Part shown: positions 9,230 to 16,493 of the stretch, piece after piece | Layout: every line of letters starts with the position of its first letter | Position numbering within the stretch: the stretch's first letter is position 1 | NCBI GenBank assembly: GCA_964576925.1 | Contig: CAZNWJ010000001.1 | Coordinates: 1 to 64,000, forward strand | Reading direction: 5' to 3' | Length of the DNA stretch: 64,000 nucleotides | Source of the DNA: JADJGC01 sp964576925 | GTDB taxonomy: Bacteria > Zixibacteria > MSB-5A5 > CAIYYT01 | The notes under the pieces: model-generated | Databases searched by the model: none | What the model saw: only the letters and a program-made list of their open reading frames with translations | Told to the model about the DNA's origin: nothing | Translations under genes and position numbers: made by a program

Positions 9230-10084
9230 GTGCGCGCCGGCGACATTGCGCGGTTGATCCTGCTGGCGGCAATCTGGGGCAGCTCGTTCATATTCATGCG
9301 CGTGCTGGCGCCGGTGGTTGGTGCGGCCGTGGTGGCGAATATGCGGCTGCTGATTGCGGGCGTGGTGATGCTCGTGTACTTCCGACTGACCCGCTACGAA
9401 TGCGAATGGCGGCAGCATTGGCGACACTACGTGATAATCGGTATCGTGAACTCGAGTATTCCCTTCTTACTCTACGCTTTCGCCGCGTTGCACATACCGG
9501 CATCATACTCGGTGATTTTCAATTCGACCTCGCCGCTCTTCGGAGCGGTTTTTTCTGCGATGTGGTTGTCGGAACGGTTGACGCGCAAGCGAGTCTCGGG
9601 GTTGCTGCTGGGCGCAACCGGTGTAACGCTGGTCAGCAAGGTCGGGGCGGCCCAGATGGACGAGATGTTTTTCTGGGCGGTGGCGGCTTGTCTGGTGGCG
9701 CCAATGTGTTACGGGTTGTCGGGCGTGTACGTCAAGAAATATGCCGCCGGAGTCAAGCCAATGGCGATAGCGGGAATGAGCCAGTTGGTTGCGGGTCTGG
9801 CCCTGGTGCCGGCGGCCATTGCTATGCCCCCCGCCGGTGAAATCACGGGCAGCGTCGTACTCAACATGCTGGCGCTGGCGCTGCTATCCGGTGTAATCGG
9901 CTATATGCTCTATTATCGTCTCTTGGCAGACGTCGGCGCGACACGCGCGCTGACGGTGACGTTCTTGATGCCGGCATTTGGGATGTTGTGGGGCGTGCTT
10001 TTTCTCGGCGAGACCATTACCGCGAGCATGATTCTGGGCAGCGCACTAATTGTCGGCGGCACAGCGCTGATCGCAAGGAAGTAA
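9230..10084 (+). CDS. EamA/DMT-family transporter
   Basis: A 284-residue, strongly hydrophobic protein with about ten predicted membrane helices arranged as two EamA repeats (first from LILLAAIWGSSFIFMRV, second from MFFWAVAACLVAPMCYGLSG). Typical family marks are WGSSFIFMR in helix 1, FNSTSPLFGAVFSAMWLSER in the first repeat, and MPAFGMLWGVLFLGE near the end. Members export amino acids, nucleotides or other metabolites; the substrate cannot be read from the sequence. The start is GTG at 9230 with GCGGAGG seven bases upstream. It is monocistronic or followed closely by the acetyltransferase gene. Confidence 0.92.
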   Translation: MRAGDIARLILLAAIWGSSFIFMRVLAPVVGAAVVANMRLLIAGVVMLVYFRLTRYECEWRQHWRHYVIIGIVNSSIPFLLYAFAALHIPASYSVIFNSTSPLFGAVFSAMWLSERLTRKRVSGLLLGATGVTLVSKVGAAQMDEMFFWAVAACLVAPMCYGLSGVYVKKYAAGVKPMAIAGMSQLVAGLALVPAAIAMPPAGEITGSVVLNMLALALLSGVIGYMLYYRLLADVGATRALTVTFLMPAFGMLWGVLFLGETITASMILGSALIVGGTALIARK

Positions 10085-10158
10085 CCAGGCACTCCTGACG
10101 AGTCAGTGCATCTGAAGGATTTTCAGAACCCGTCCGCTGGTGAATCGTACCCTAATTG

Positions 10159-10644
10159 ATGGAAGTCTCGATCATACCGGCGGATCGACGCCGCATCCCC
10201 ATCGTCCGGGAGTTGTTTCTCGAGTACGCCCGTTCTCTCGACTTTGATCTGTGTTTTCAATCCTTCGATCGTGAACTCGCGGAATTGCCGGGAGAATACG
10301 CTTCACCCAATGGCGCACTGCTCTTAGCCTATCGCGATGCTGAGCCAATGGGCTGCGTTGCGCTGCGGCCGCTCACGCCGGAGATCTGCGAAATGAAGCG
10401 GCTGTACGTCAGACCGGAGGCCCGGGGGCTCAAGCTCGGCTACAAGCTAACGGCGGCCGTGATCGAGGCAGCGCGCGCCGCGGGCTACCAGAAGATGCGG
10501 CTGGATACGATCGGCACGACAATGAGGAAAGCGGTCGAGCTATACCGGCAATTCGGGTTTGTCGAAATCCCGCCTTACCGGGAGAATCCGATTGCCGGCG
10601 CGCTGTACATGGAATTGTCATTATCGGCCCCTTGCCAAAGCTGA
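10159..10644 (+). CDS. GNAT-family N-acetyltransferase
   Basis: The 161-residue protein has the GNAT fold motifs: a beta-4 segment LLAYRDAEPMGCVALRPL, the acetyl-CoA pyrophosphate loop in MKRLYVRPEARGLKLGYKL (a variant of the usual Q/R-x-x-G-x-G/A), and the C-terminal AVELYRQFGFVEIPPYRENP typical of small cytoplasmic acetyltransferases. The acceptor substrate is unknown. The ATG at 10159 is preferred over the TTG one codon earlier; neither has a clear Shine-Dalgarno sequence. The loop has LKLG where many members have G-x-G, a mild departure. Confidence 0.88.
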   Translation: MEVSIIPADRRRIPIVRELFLEYARSLDFDLCFQSFDRELAELPGEYASPNGALLLAYRDAEPMGCVALRPLTPEICEMKRLYVRPEARGLKLGYKLTAAVIEAARAAGYQKMRLDTIGTTMRKAVELYRQFGFVEIPPYRENPIAGALYMELSLSAPCQS

Positions 10645-10672
10645 CGATCGATCGCCGGATTCGCCGACCTGC

Positions 10673-12436
10673 CTAAGTCTCAATTGCGACGGGCAACGAG
10701 ATAGTTATCGTAGTACCGACCTCGTCAATGCTCTCGACTTCAATACTTCCGCCATGCGCCAAGGCAACCTGGTGGGCAATGGGCAGTTCCAGACCGAGTC
10801 CGACACGATTTTCCCGCACCGTTAGACACGGGTCAAAAAGGTGAGCCTGTTGCTCGGCAGACAGCACTGCACCGGTATCGCGAACGACAATCGAAATCAC
10901 GCCAAACTCGCAGCGGGTTGATATCGAGACGGTTCCCGCATCATCGATAGCCTCGATTGCCCGGCGAATAATGATGGCGATCATCTGGTTGATGTTGCGC
11001 GCCTGGCACCGAAGTTGCGGTAGCGTCAGCAGATGTGTCTTGACTGTGATGCGTTCTTGAAGTCGATAGTTCAGCAATTCGAGGGTGTCGGTAATCGCGC
11101 GATTGACATCGATAAACTGCACTTCGGCCTGATCAAGGTAGGCAAACGACTTCAGTGTCTTGACGATCGAAGAAATCCGATCGGCGGCGCTACGTGCGGC
11201 GCCGCAAGATTCACGAATGGCTTCGTAGCAGCGTTCGGTGACTAGATCGTGCGCGCGAGAGTCTTCGGCGATTTTCGACGCGGCGCGGGAAGTGAGGTCG
11301 ACGTTGCACTGGACGACGGCGAGCGGGGTGTTGATTTCGTGCACGACACCGGCAATCAGGTCGGCCATGGCGGCATTTTTTTCGGCCTGAAGCAAGCGGG
11401 CCTGGGTGGCGACGATTTCGCGGTTGGATCGTTCCAATGCGGCTGCGTATTCGCGAATCGTCTGCTCGGCACGTATGCGCTCGGTGAGATCTCGGGCGAT
11501 TCCGGCTGTTAATCCCGAACCGGTAGCTCGATGGATCGTGACATCGCAAACATGAACTTCGCCAGTAGCCGGGGCAATGATCCGGAATTGATATTGGCTT
11601 GGCGCAGCTTCGCCACGAATGCGCCGCAGGTGATTGGCCAATACCATTGGCCGATCATCGGGGTGGACGATTTCCAGGAAACGAGTTTTCTGCAAATCGG
11701 AGGCTGCGACGCCCAACATGCGTTCCAATGCCGGGTTAACCTCGCTGAAGCAACCGCTTTCATTTTCGATCGTGAAAATGGCGTCCGATGCGTCGCGAAA
11801 GAGCGAGTGGTAACGTTCTTCGGAAACGGTGGATTGCTGCAGCGACTCAGCTTGACGCTTCCGGGAGTCGTGAAGAAGGCCAGCCAACCAGATGCCAAGG
11901 ATTCCCAACACCATGATGAACACGAGGCCGTCAAGATCGAGGGAGGTCCCGGTGAACAACGCCAGGGCCAAGTAGATGGCGAGGAGCCCTACGGAGACCC
12001 CCATCATTTGGAGTCGGCGGTACGGCATGGCGCCAACCGCCACCAGGATCAGCAGGGCCAGGTAATTCGTGGAAAGCGCCGATCCCGGGTGCACCAAGTC
12101 GTCAAGCAACATAACGGCACCCGCAATCCAGACAAAGACGGCAAACAGAAATCGCGCGTTCCGGACGGCACGGTCTGAGTATGAAAGCCACAGAAGGATG
12201 CCGGCCAAGAAAACGATCGACAGCTCGTCCCAGATGGCCGTACTCTGTCCGGGTACACCGATCGCCGCAATCGGCAACTGCTGGATTATAACCGCCACGA
12301 GGATGAGAAGGGCCGGCAGAATGACCCCCGCCAGGCCCACGATTCTCATGCCGGAACGAGCCAGTTCAAGCAGCTCGTTTCGAAACCCTGGGGACTCGGC
12401 GGGAAAACGGCGCCAATTCAGTTTCCACTCGCTCAA
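10673..12436 (-). CDS. membrane PAS-domain sensor histidine kinase
   Basis: From the TTG at 12436 (preceded by GAGG at a proper distance) the protein is 587 residues; a TTG 12 codons earlier lacks a binding site. About six N-terminal membrane helices (to about residue 205) lead into a PAS domain (RYHSLFRDASDAIFTIENES ..., with EVNPALERMLGV) and its PAC end. A coiled linker follows (ALERSNREIVATQARLLQAE), then the dimerisation/phospho-acceptor region GVVHEINTPLAVVQCNVDL, where the His is the likely phosphorylation site, and a GHKL ATPase domain with DTG and GLGLELPIAHQV boxes. The ATPase N-box (NQMIAIIIRRAIEAI) has departed from the usual N-x-x-x-NA pattern, so ATP binding may be weakened. No response regulator is nearby, making this an orphan kinase. 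Signal unknown. Confidence 0.9.
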   Translation of the reverse strand: MSEWKLNWRRFPAESPGFRNELLELARSGMRIVGLAGVILPALLILVAVIIQQLPIAAIGVPGQSTAIWDELSIVFLAGILLWLSYSDRAVRNARFLFAVFVWIAGAVMLLDDLVHPGSALSTNYLALLILVAVGAMPYRRLQMMGVSVGLLAIYLALALFTGTSLDLDGLVFIMVLGILGIWLAGLLHDSRKRQAESLQQSTVSEERYHSLFRDASDAIFTIENESGCFSEVNPALERMLGVAASDLQKTRFLEIVHPDDRPMVLANHLRRIRGEAAPSQYQFRIIAPATGEVHVCDVTIHRATGSGLTAGIARDLTERIRAEQTIREYAAALERSNREIVATQARLLQAEKNAAMADLIAGVVHEINTPLAVVQCNVDLTSRAASKIAEDSRAHDLVTERCYEAIRESCGAARSAADRISSIVKTLKSFAYLDQAEVQFIDVNRAITDTLELLNYRLQERITVKTHLLTLPQLRCQARNINQMIAIIIRRAIEAIDDAGTVSISTRCEFGVISIVVRDTGAVLSAEQQAHLFDPCLTVRENRVGLGLELPIAHQVALAHGGSIEVESIDEVGTTITISLPVAIET

Positions 12437-12583
12437 AATTGACCTCGAGTCTTGTGAATTCCAACTCGTCAAGGAGCTGTGAAGCGTTGAAGCAGATGTG
12501 AGTCAATTCACGGAATATACTTTGTGAGCTTAAATATTGCATTTCGTGACGATAATTGCCAGAATTATGTGGAGGTGACTGTC

Positions 12584-12614
12584 GTCGAAGCCGGCACGCT
12601 CGGAAGGCTTCGAC
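12584..12614. repeat. inverted repeat upstream of the DUF6526 gene
   Basis: GTCGAAGCC (12584-12592) and GGCTTCGAC (12606-12614) form a perfect 9-base stem with a 13-base loop in the interval between the kinase start and the DUF6526 gene. It could be a leader hairpin or a binding site. No T-run follows, so it is not a typical terminator. Confidence 0.45.
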
Positions 12615-12672
12615 CCGAAGGAACTGCCACCGGTGAAGTCATTCAGAGAGTGCAATTCACGAGGAGTTGTCG

Positions 12673-13107
12673 ATGCAAGAGCAGAATTTCAAGAATCACG
12701 CGCAATTGGTGCCGGGATACCATGTTGTGTTGGCCGGCATACTATTCTTATCGTTGGTCGGGGCCGTGGTCAACCTGGTCAAGTCAATAGACAATCACGG
12801 CAATCTGTATTCGGCGGCGCTGTTGGTCGTGGTGTTTGTCGCCTTGATCATGCTCCACTGGTATGCGCGGGTGTTTGCTCTCAAAGCGCAGGACCGGGCG
12901 ATTCGGGCGGAAGAGAATCTACGGCACTTTGCCCTGACGGGCAAGCTGCTTGACTCGCGATTGTCGATTCGCCAGGTCATCGCCTTGAGGTTCGCTTCTG
13001 ATGTTGAATTCGTAGATTTAGCCAGACGCGCGGCGGCGGAGAATCTTGCAGCGAAAGATATCAAGCTGGCGATCAAGAACTGGCGCGCCGACTACCATCG
13101 AGTCTGA
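12673..13107 (+). CDS. DUF6526 family membrane protein
   Basis: A 144-residue protein with two N-terminal membrane helices (about 16-38 and 48-70) and a cytoplasmic alpha-helical tail. The N-terminal EQNFKNHAQLVPGYHVVL and the ALKAQDRAIRAEENLRH segment are what I recognise as the DUF6526 family. Its function is not known. The ATG at 12673 has GAGGAG six bases upstream; a TTG two codons earlier overlaps that site and is unlikely. It faces the convergent DUF1428 gene. Confidence 0.85.
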   Translation: MQEQNFKNHAQLVPGYHVVLAGILFLSLVGAVVNLVKSIDNHGNLYSAALLVVVFVALIMLHWYARVFALKAQDRAIRAEENLRHFALTGKLLDSRLSIRQVIALRFASDVEFVDLARRAAAENLAAKDIKLAIKNWRADYHRV

Positions 13108-13116
13108 GCCAGAGCA

Positions 13117-13144
13117 GAGCTGCCCTGTTCGATCAAGGCAGCTC
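13117..13144. terminator. possible bidirectional hairpin between convergent genes
   Basis: GAGCTGCC (13117-13124) and GGCAGCTC (13137-13144) form an 8-base stem with a 12-base loop between the ends of the DUF6526 and DUF1428 genes. There is no clear T-run on either side, so the terminator call rests on position and stem only. Confidence 0.35.
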
Positions 13145-13155
13145 AAAGAGCACAG

Positions 13156-13515
13156 TTACATTTTGACCATTGTCTCGAAGCCGCCATACGCCATCTTCTT
13201 AGGGTCAAAGAGCGGCTTTTCTTTCATCATCTTTAGCATCTTGGGATCCGTCATCAATGCCTTGTTGACTTGATCGCGATGTCTGCGCGAGCGATACTCG
13301 ACCACCGAAAAGATCAGCACCTCCGAGGTCTGCAGTTTCATCATCCGCGGGAAGAGCTTGGAGTATTTGCCGTTGATGTCCTCGGCGAGGAATTCGCGGC
13401 ACTCCAACGCGCCGTGGCTCGCCGCGAGTTTGGCAAAGCGGCGGGCAAGATTTTTGTACGCCGTAAGATTCTTCTTCGGCACGCTTAGACAGAAAACGTC
13501 GACATAACCCTTCAT
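13156..13515 (-). CDS. DUF1428 family protein
   Basis: A 119-residue protein with the family's hallmarks: N-terminal YVDVFCLSVPKKNLTAYKNL, central EVLIFSVVEYRSRRHRDQVN and C-terminal MMKEKPLFDPKKMAYGGFE. The family has a ferredoxin-like dimeric alpha-beta barrel fold and is often found with SRPBCC/AHSA1 and ArsR genes. The biochemical role is unknown. A strong AGGAGGA site precedes the ATG. It is the last gene of the leftward cluster that begins with arsR at 15972. Confidence 0.9.
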   Translation of the reverse strand: MKGYVDVFCLSVPKKNLTAYKNLARRFAKLAASHGALECREFLAEDINGKYSKLFPRMMKLQTSEVLIFSVVEYRSRRHRDQVNKALMTDPKMLKMMKEKPLFDPKKMAYGGFETMVKM

Positions 13516-13588
13516 GGTGGTTCCTCCTATTGATCAAATTGATATCCAGTACTTCGTAACTGATATTCGCGACTGTCGGTTCGCAGCA

Positions 13589-14065
13589 CTACATCGTTTC
13601 CAAATAGTCTGCCAGGCGCCCGAGATGCTGATGCATGCCCTCGACAGCGCCGTGCTTCTCCGCGATTTCGTTGCGCGCCGCGGCCGTCTTGAAGACGGCA
13701 GTCATCGAGAGCCGGGTGTTAGCGCCGTCTTTGTCGAAGCGGACTGTGACGACAAACTGATACGGATCATCTTTGGCACCGGTGCCGTGCCGATAGACCA
13801 GTCGTTCCGGCGGGACAACTTCATCGAAGATGATAAAATTCGGATAATCGACTCCATCGGGGCCGTGCATTGTCAAGCGCCAGATTCCGCCGGGGCGTAC
13901 GGCCATTTCGTGGATGGTATTGGTAAAGCCAATCGGCCCCCACCATTGGGCCACGTGCTGGGGCTCGGTCCAGGCTTTCCAAACCAGCTCCCGCGGGGCC
14001 GCGAAAACACGCGAACTGGAGATTTCACGATCGGCTGTGGGCGATGTGAATTGCTCAGGTGGCAT
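13589..14065 (-). CDS. SRPBCC/AHSA1 domain protein
   Basis: A 158-residue single-domain protein of the activator-of-Hsp90-ATPase-1-like (AHSA1) branch of the START/SRPBCC superfamily, which forms a hydrophobic cavity for small ligands. Diagnostic segments are VFAAPRELVWKAWTEPQHVA and QWWGPIGFTN at the N-terminus, FDEVVPPERLVYRHG in the middle and the C-terminal helix EGMHQHLGRLADYLETM. Bacterial members in ArsR-led clusters have no settled function. GGAGA precedes the ATG. A second copy of the same domain is encoded at 15057-15566; the two are clearly related but diverged. It lies between the DUF1428 and DoxX genes. Confidence 0.93.
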   Translation of the reverse strand: MPPEQFTSPTADREISSSRVFAAPRELVWKAWTEPQHVAQWWGPIGFTNTIHEMAVRPGGIWRLTMHGPDGVDYPNFIIFDEVVPPERLVYRHGTGAKDDPYQFVVTVRFDKDGANTRLSMTAVFKTAAARNEIAEKHGAVEGMHQHLGRLADYLETM

Positions 14066-14109
14066 TTTCAGTCTCCATTTTCTTCCAGGTTATGCAGTGC
14101 AGCTACGCC

Positions 14110-14532
14110 TCAAGCTGCGCTCGACCGGCGATTGCGCCAGCGCTTGATGAGCGCATCGAGGCTCAACTCACCGCCGCCGTAAGCTGCCATGAACAAAAAG
14201 ACGAAACTGTAAAGAGCGGCCGGCACACCGTTGTTGAGAACCGGCCAGGCGCCGGAAGGGGCATGAAATTGCCAATAGGCGACGGCCATTTCGCCGGAGA
14301 GAATGAAGCCGCTGATCCGCGTAAATAGTCCGAGCATGATGGTAATGCCGCCAATGACTTCGAGCCAACCCCCGAAACCGACCTGCGTGAAGAAGTCCGC
14401 GGTTGCGCCATTGGCGCCCGGCATGCCGCCGAACCAGGCAAAGACCTTCATGGCGCCGGCCTGGAAGAACATCAGGCCCGCTGCCAAACGAAGCAGCAGG
14501 TAGGCGGGTGGGATGAGGCGTTGTGTATTCAA
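14110..14532 (-). CDS. DoxX family membrane protein
   Basis: A 140-residue protein with four membrane helices. Family marks are LLLRLAAGLMFFQAGAMKVF in helix 1, the GGWLEVIGGITIMLGLFTRI segment and the FILSGEMAVAYWQFH stretch. DoxX-type proteins are quinone- or redox-associated membrane subunits; the precise role here is unknown. The chosen TTG at 14532 has AGGAGAAG eight bases upstream, and the signal-anchor begins right after it; a longer frame to 14616 would cross that binding site. The gene is in the middle of the ArsR-led cluster. Confidence 0.88.
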   Translation of the reverse strand: MNTQRLIPPAYLLLRLAAGLMFFQAGAMKVFAWFGGMPGANGATADFFTQVGFGGWLEVIGGITIMLGLFTRISGFILSGEMAVAYWQFHAPSGAWPVLNNGVPAALYSFVFLFMAAYGGGELSLDALIKRWRNRRSSAA

Positions 14533-14673
14533 GGTACTTCTCCTATAGCTTGGGCCGATCTGCCGGCCGGTTAAACTAGTTTGTGTGGCTCTATGCAATC
14601 CAGATTGGCCATGCAAGTCAGCAACGGACCCGAAATGCCCGGCGTAGCTCCCGACCGCTCGTCCGCACAGTTG

Positions 14674-15060
14674 CTACCTGGACTTTGTTCCCTTCACTGA
14701 CAAGGTCAGATTTTGCTTCATTCTCGCTTTGACAATCCTCTTCACCAGTGTTGTGGGCAGCGGATGATCAGCCGTGAAGTGGATTGTCGTTCCAGACACC
14801 TTAAATCCGGTCAACTCTTTCTGAAAGCCGGCGAGCACCGTCTTGTCGACAGTGACAAAGCTGCAGTGGTTCTTCCCGGCCATGAAGTGAATCAGCGGGC
14901 CATTGAGTTTGTAAGTCGGAATCTGGTAGCTGATGGCTTCTTCCGCCTTCGGTGCTGCTGCCAATATCGCGCGACGCAGTTTCCCGAGAACGCTGCGGGT
15001 GTCCTCCGGTAGCGCAGCAAGGTAATCGTCGACTGTAGCTGTTGGTTTCAGCTTCTTCAT
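14674..15060 (-). CDS. DUF1801 (YdhG-like) protein
   Basis: The 128-residue protein matches the DUF1801 family, a frataxin-like small alpha-beta domain. It shows VDDYLAALPEDTRSVLGKLR, EEAISYQIPTYKLNG, the HFMAGKNHCSFVTVDKTV core and a basic C-terminus (LVKRIVKARMKQN). Members are sometimes linked to iron handling, but this is not established. Its ATG overlaps the TGA of the upstream SRPBCC gene (ATGA, 15057-15060), implying translational coupling. Part of the ArsR-led operon. Confidence 0.92.
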   Translation of the reverse strand: MKKLKPTATVDDYLAALPEDTRSVLGKLRRAILAAAPKAEEAISYQIPTYKLNGPLIHFMAGKNHCSFVTVDKTVLAGFQKELTGFKVSGTTIHFTADHPLPTTLVKRIVKARMKQNLTLSVKGTKSR

Positions 15061-15566
15061 ATCGACCCTTCGAGTGCAATCGCCAGCTTGTCGAACGATT
15101 CGTTCCAGCCGTGGCCGGTCATATCAAACATATCTCCGGTCGGCAATCCGACGTGACGAAGTGTCATCCTGGTTTGGCCGGCTTCCTCAACCAGGGTCAC
15201 ATAGACATACGATTCGAGCGGAAACCCCGGAGGCAGACCGTAGTGCTCGGCCGAGATGACGTTGCCGTCCTGGTCGGCAAAGCAATCGGTATAGACAATG
15301 CGCTCCGGCTTGACAATCTCTTTAAAGACGCCGGTAGTGTAGTAGTCCTTGCCGTCAGAGCTGCGCATGCACCACAGATACTTGCCCCCGACGCGCAGGT
15401 CCATCCGGCAGATTGGCGAGGTGAAGTTTTTCGGACCCCACCAGCGCTGAAAGTGCTCGGGGTCGGTCCAGGCGCGCCACACGAGTTCGCGCGGGGCGGC
15501 GAAGACGCGGGTGATCACCAGATCGCCGCCGGTCGGGTTAGGGTTTGGGTTTTCGTTGGCGGACAT
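15057..15566 (-). CDS. second SRPBCC/AHSA1 domain protein
   Basis: A 169-residue AHSA1-type protein paralogous to 13589-14065: ITRVFAAPRELVWRAWTDPE, RWWGPKNFTSPI, FKEIVKPERIVYTDCF and the C-terminal GWNESFDKLAIAL. The N-terminal leader MSANENPNPNPTGG is low-complexity. AAGGAGAA sits five bases before the ATG, which fixes the start even though it lies 29 bases inside the 3' end of arsR. The stop overlaps the DUF1801 start (ATGA). The overlaps on both sides show tight co-expression with the repressor. The ligand is unknown. Confidence 0.94.
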   Translation of the reverse strand: MSANENPNPNPTGGDLVITRVFAAPRELVWRAWTDPEHFQRWWGPKNFTSPICRMDLRVGGKYLWCMRSSDGKDYYTTGVFKEIVKPERIVYTDCFADQDGNVISAEHYGLPPGFPLESYVYVTLVEEAGQTRMTLRHVGLPTGDMFDMTGHGWNESFDKLAIALEGSI

Positions 15567-15972
15567 GAGTTCTCCTTTTGCTTGAAGTTCGCGGCGACCT
15601 GCGCGTGTGCGCGGTCGCTGCTCGTTTCGGTTTGGCTGGCTTCGCGGTGTTGGCCTGCAATTCCTGAAGGTACTTGTCGAGGCGGTCGAAGCTGGCCTCC
15701 CAGAAGCGGCGATAGTGCTCGATCCAACCCGACGCCTCTTTCAGCGGTTGCGCTTTGAGCCGGCAGGGGCGCCACTGTGCGGTGCGACCGCGTTCGATGA
15801 GTCCGGCGCGTTCGAGCACTTTGAGATGTTTGGAAATTCCCGGCAGGCTCATTTCGAAGGGCCGCGCCAGGTCTTTGACGGAGACTTCGCCACGCATCAG
15901 GTGCGAGAGGATAGCGCGCCGGGTCGGATCGGCGAGGGCGGCGAAGGTCGTACTTAAATGATCTTGAGTCAT
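15538..15972 (-). CDS. ArsR-family transcriptional repressor
   Basis: A winged-helix regulator of the ArsR/SdpR type. The DNA-binding part is at residues 1-85 (FAALADPTRRAILSHLMRG, recognition helix region MSLPGISKHLKVLERAGLIE, wing RTAQWRPCRLKA). No metal-binding ELCVCDL motif is present, so the inducer is probably not arsenic or another metal. The C-terminal 40 residues are an unusual Lys/Arg/Pro/Ser-rich tail (KPAKPKRAATAHTRRSPRTS), and its last codons overlap the next gene by 29 bases. There is no Shine-Dalgarno sequence before the ATG. It leads the five leftward genes behind it and probably represses its own operon through the palindrome at 15978-15997. Confidence 0.93.
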   Translation of the reverse strand: MTQDHLSTTFAALADPTRRAILSHLMRGEVSVKDLARPFEMSLPGISKHLKVLERAGLIERGRTAQWRPCRLKAQPLKEASGWIEHYRRFWEASFDRLDKYLQELQANTAKPAKPKRAATAHTRRSPRTSSKRRTHVRQRKPKP

Positions 15973-15977
15973 ATTTT

Positions 15978-15997
15978 AATAAACCATTTGGTTAATT
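15978..15997. promoter_or_regulatory. candidate ArsR operator
   Basis: A perfect AACCA-TT-TGGTT palindrome (15982-15993), extended by AT-rich matching arms with one mismatch per side to 15978-15997. Its edge lies six bases upstream of the arsR ATG. Size, AT-richness and position are what is expected for an autoregulatory ArsR-family site; binding itself is inferred. Confidence 0.55.
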
Positions 15998-16114
15998 AAC
16001 TTATCGGTAAAATAAGTGCGAAGAATCGTTCTGTCAATCACAAATTTTAGACAAAATAGAGTTATTTTCTGATCTCAGTGCGATGAGAAAGGTAATGGCG
16101 GGAGACCAAGTTTA

Positions 16115-16206
16115 TGGCGGAGTGGCAGGGATTCGAACCCTGGAGACCTTTTTGGGGCCTACACACTTTCCAGGCGTGCTCCTTCAGCCAGCTCGGACAC
16201 CACTCC
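16115..16206 (-). tRNA. tRNA-Ser (anticodon GGA)
   Basis: The reverse strand folds as a class II tRNA. The acceptor stem GGAGTGG (16206-16200) pairs with CCACTCC (16125-16119). The discriminator is G, and CCA is encoded (16117-16115). The anticodon stem CACGC/GTGTG holds the loop CTGGAAA, giving anticodon GGA, which reads UCC and UCU serine codons. A long variable arm (TAGGCCCCAAAAAGGTCTC region) is as expected for serine tRNA, and the T-loop is GGTTCGAATCC. I see no integrase or duplicated 3' end beside it. Confidence 0.95.
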
Positions 16207-16268
16207 GTATTCGAAATCGTCCTGCCAGCCCGTGCTGGCGGCTGCGCAGGAACTTCTCCAAGGGCGAC

Positions 16269-16296
16269 AATTTAGGCGGTTCGGGCGCAAAATCAA
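16269..16296 (-). promoter_or_regulatory. promoter for tRNA-Ser
   Basis: On the reverse strand TTGATT (16296-16291) and TAAATT (16274-16269) are separated by 16 bases, about 60 bases upstream of the mature tRNA 5' end. The leader contains a GCCAGC/GCTGGC hairpin (16218-16233). Confidence 0.5.
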
Positions 16297-16493
16297 CCGA
16301 TAGTTGGAGCCGGATGGAGAATGGTTTACCCGGTAATCGGCCATTGACGACAGCAGATTTGCGCTTATCTTGAATTTGTTACCACAAAATGCGGCCGCGA
16401 CCGGACGTTTTCGGCTTTCCGAGTGTCCTTACGTAGACAGATACTGCCACGGTCCAAACCGGTTTTTCAAGGCTGCTTTCATTAGGAGGAGTT

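Noticed and set aside
16115..16206. tRNA-Ser as an integration site for a mobile element
   Set aside because: No integrase gene or duplicated tRNA end in the flanking sequence; neighbours are ordinary.
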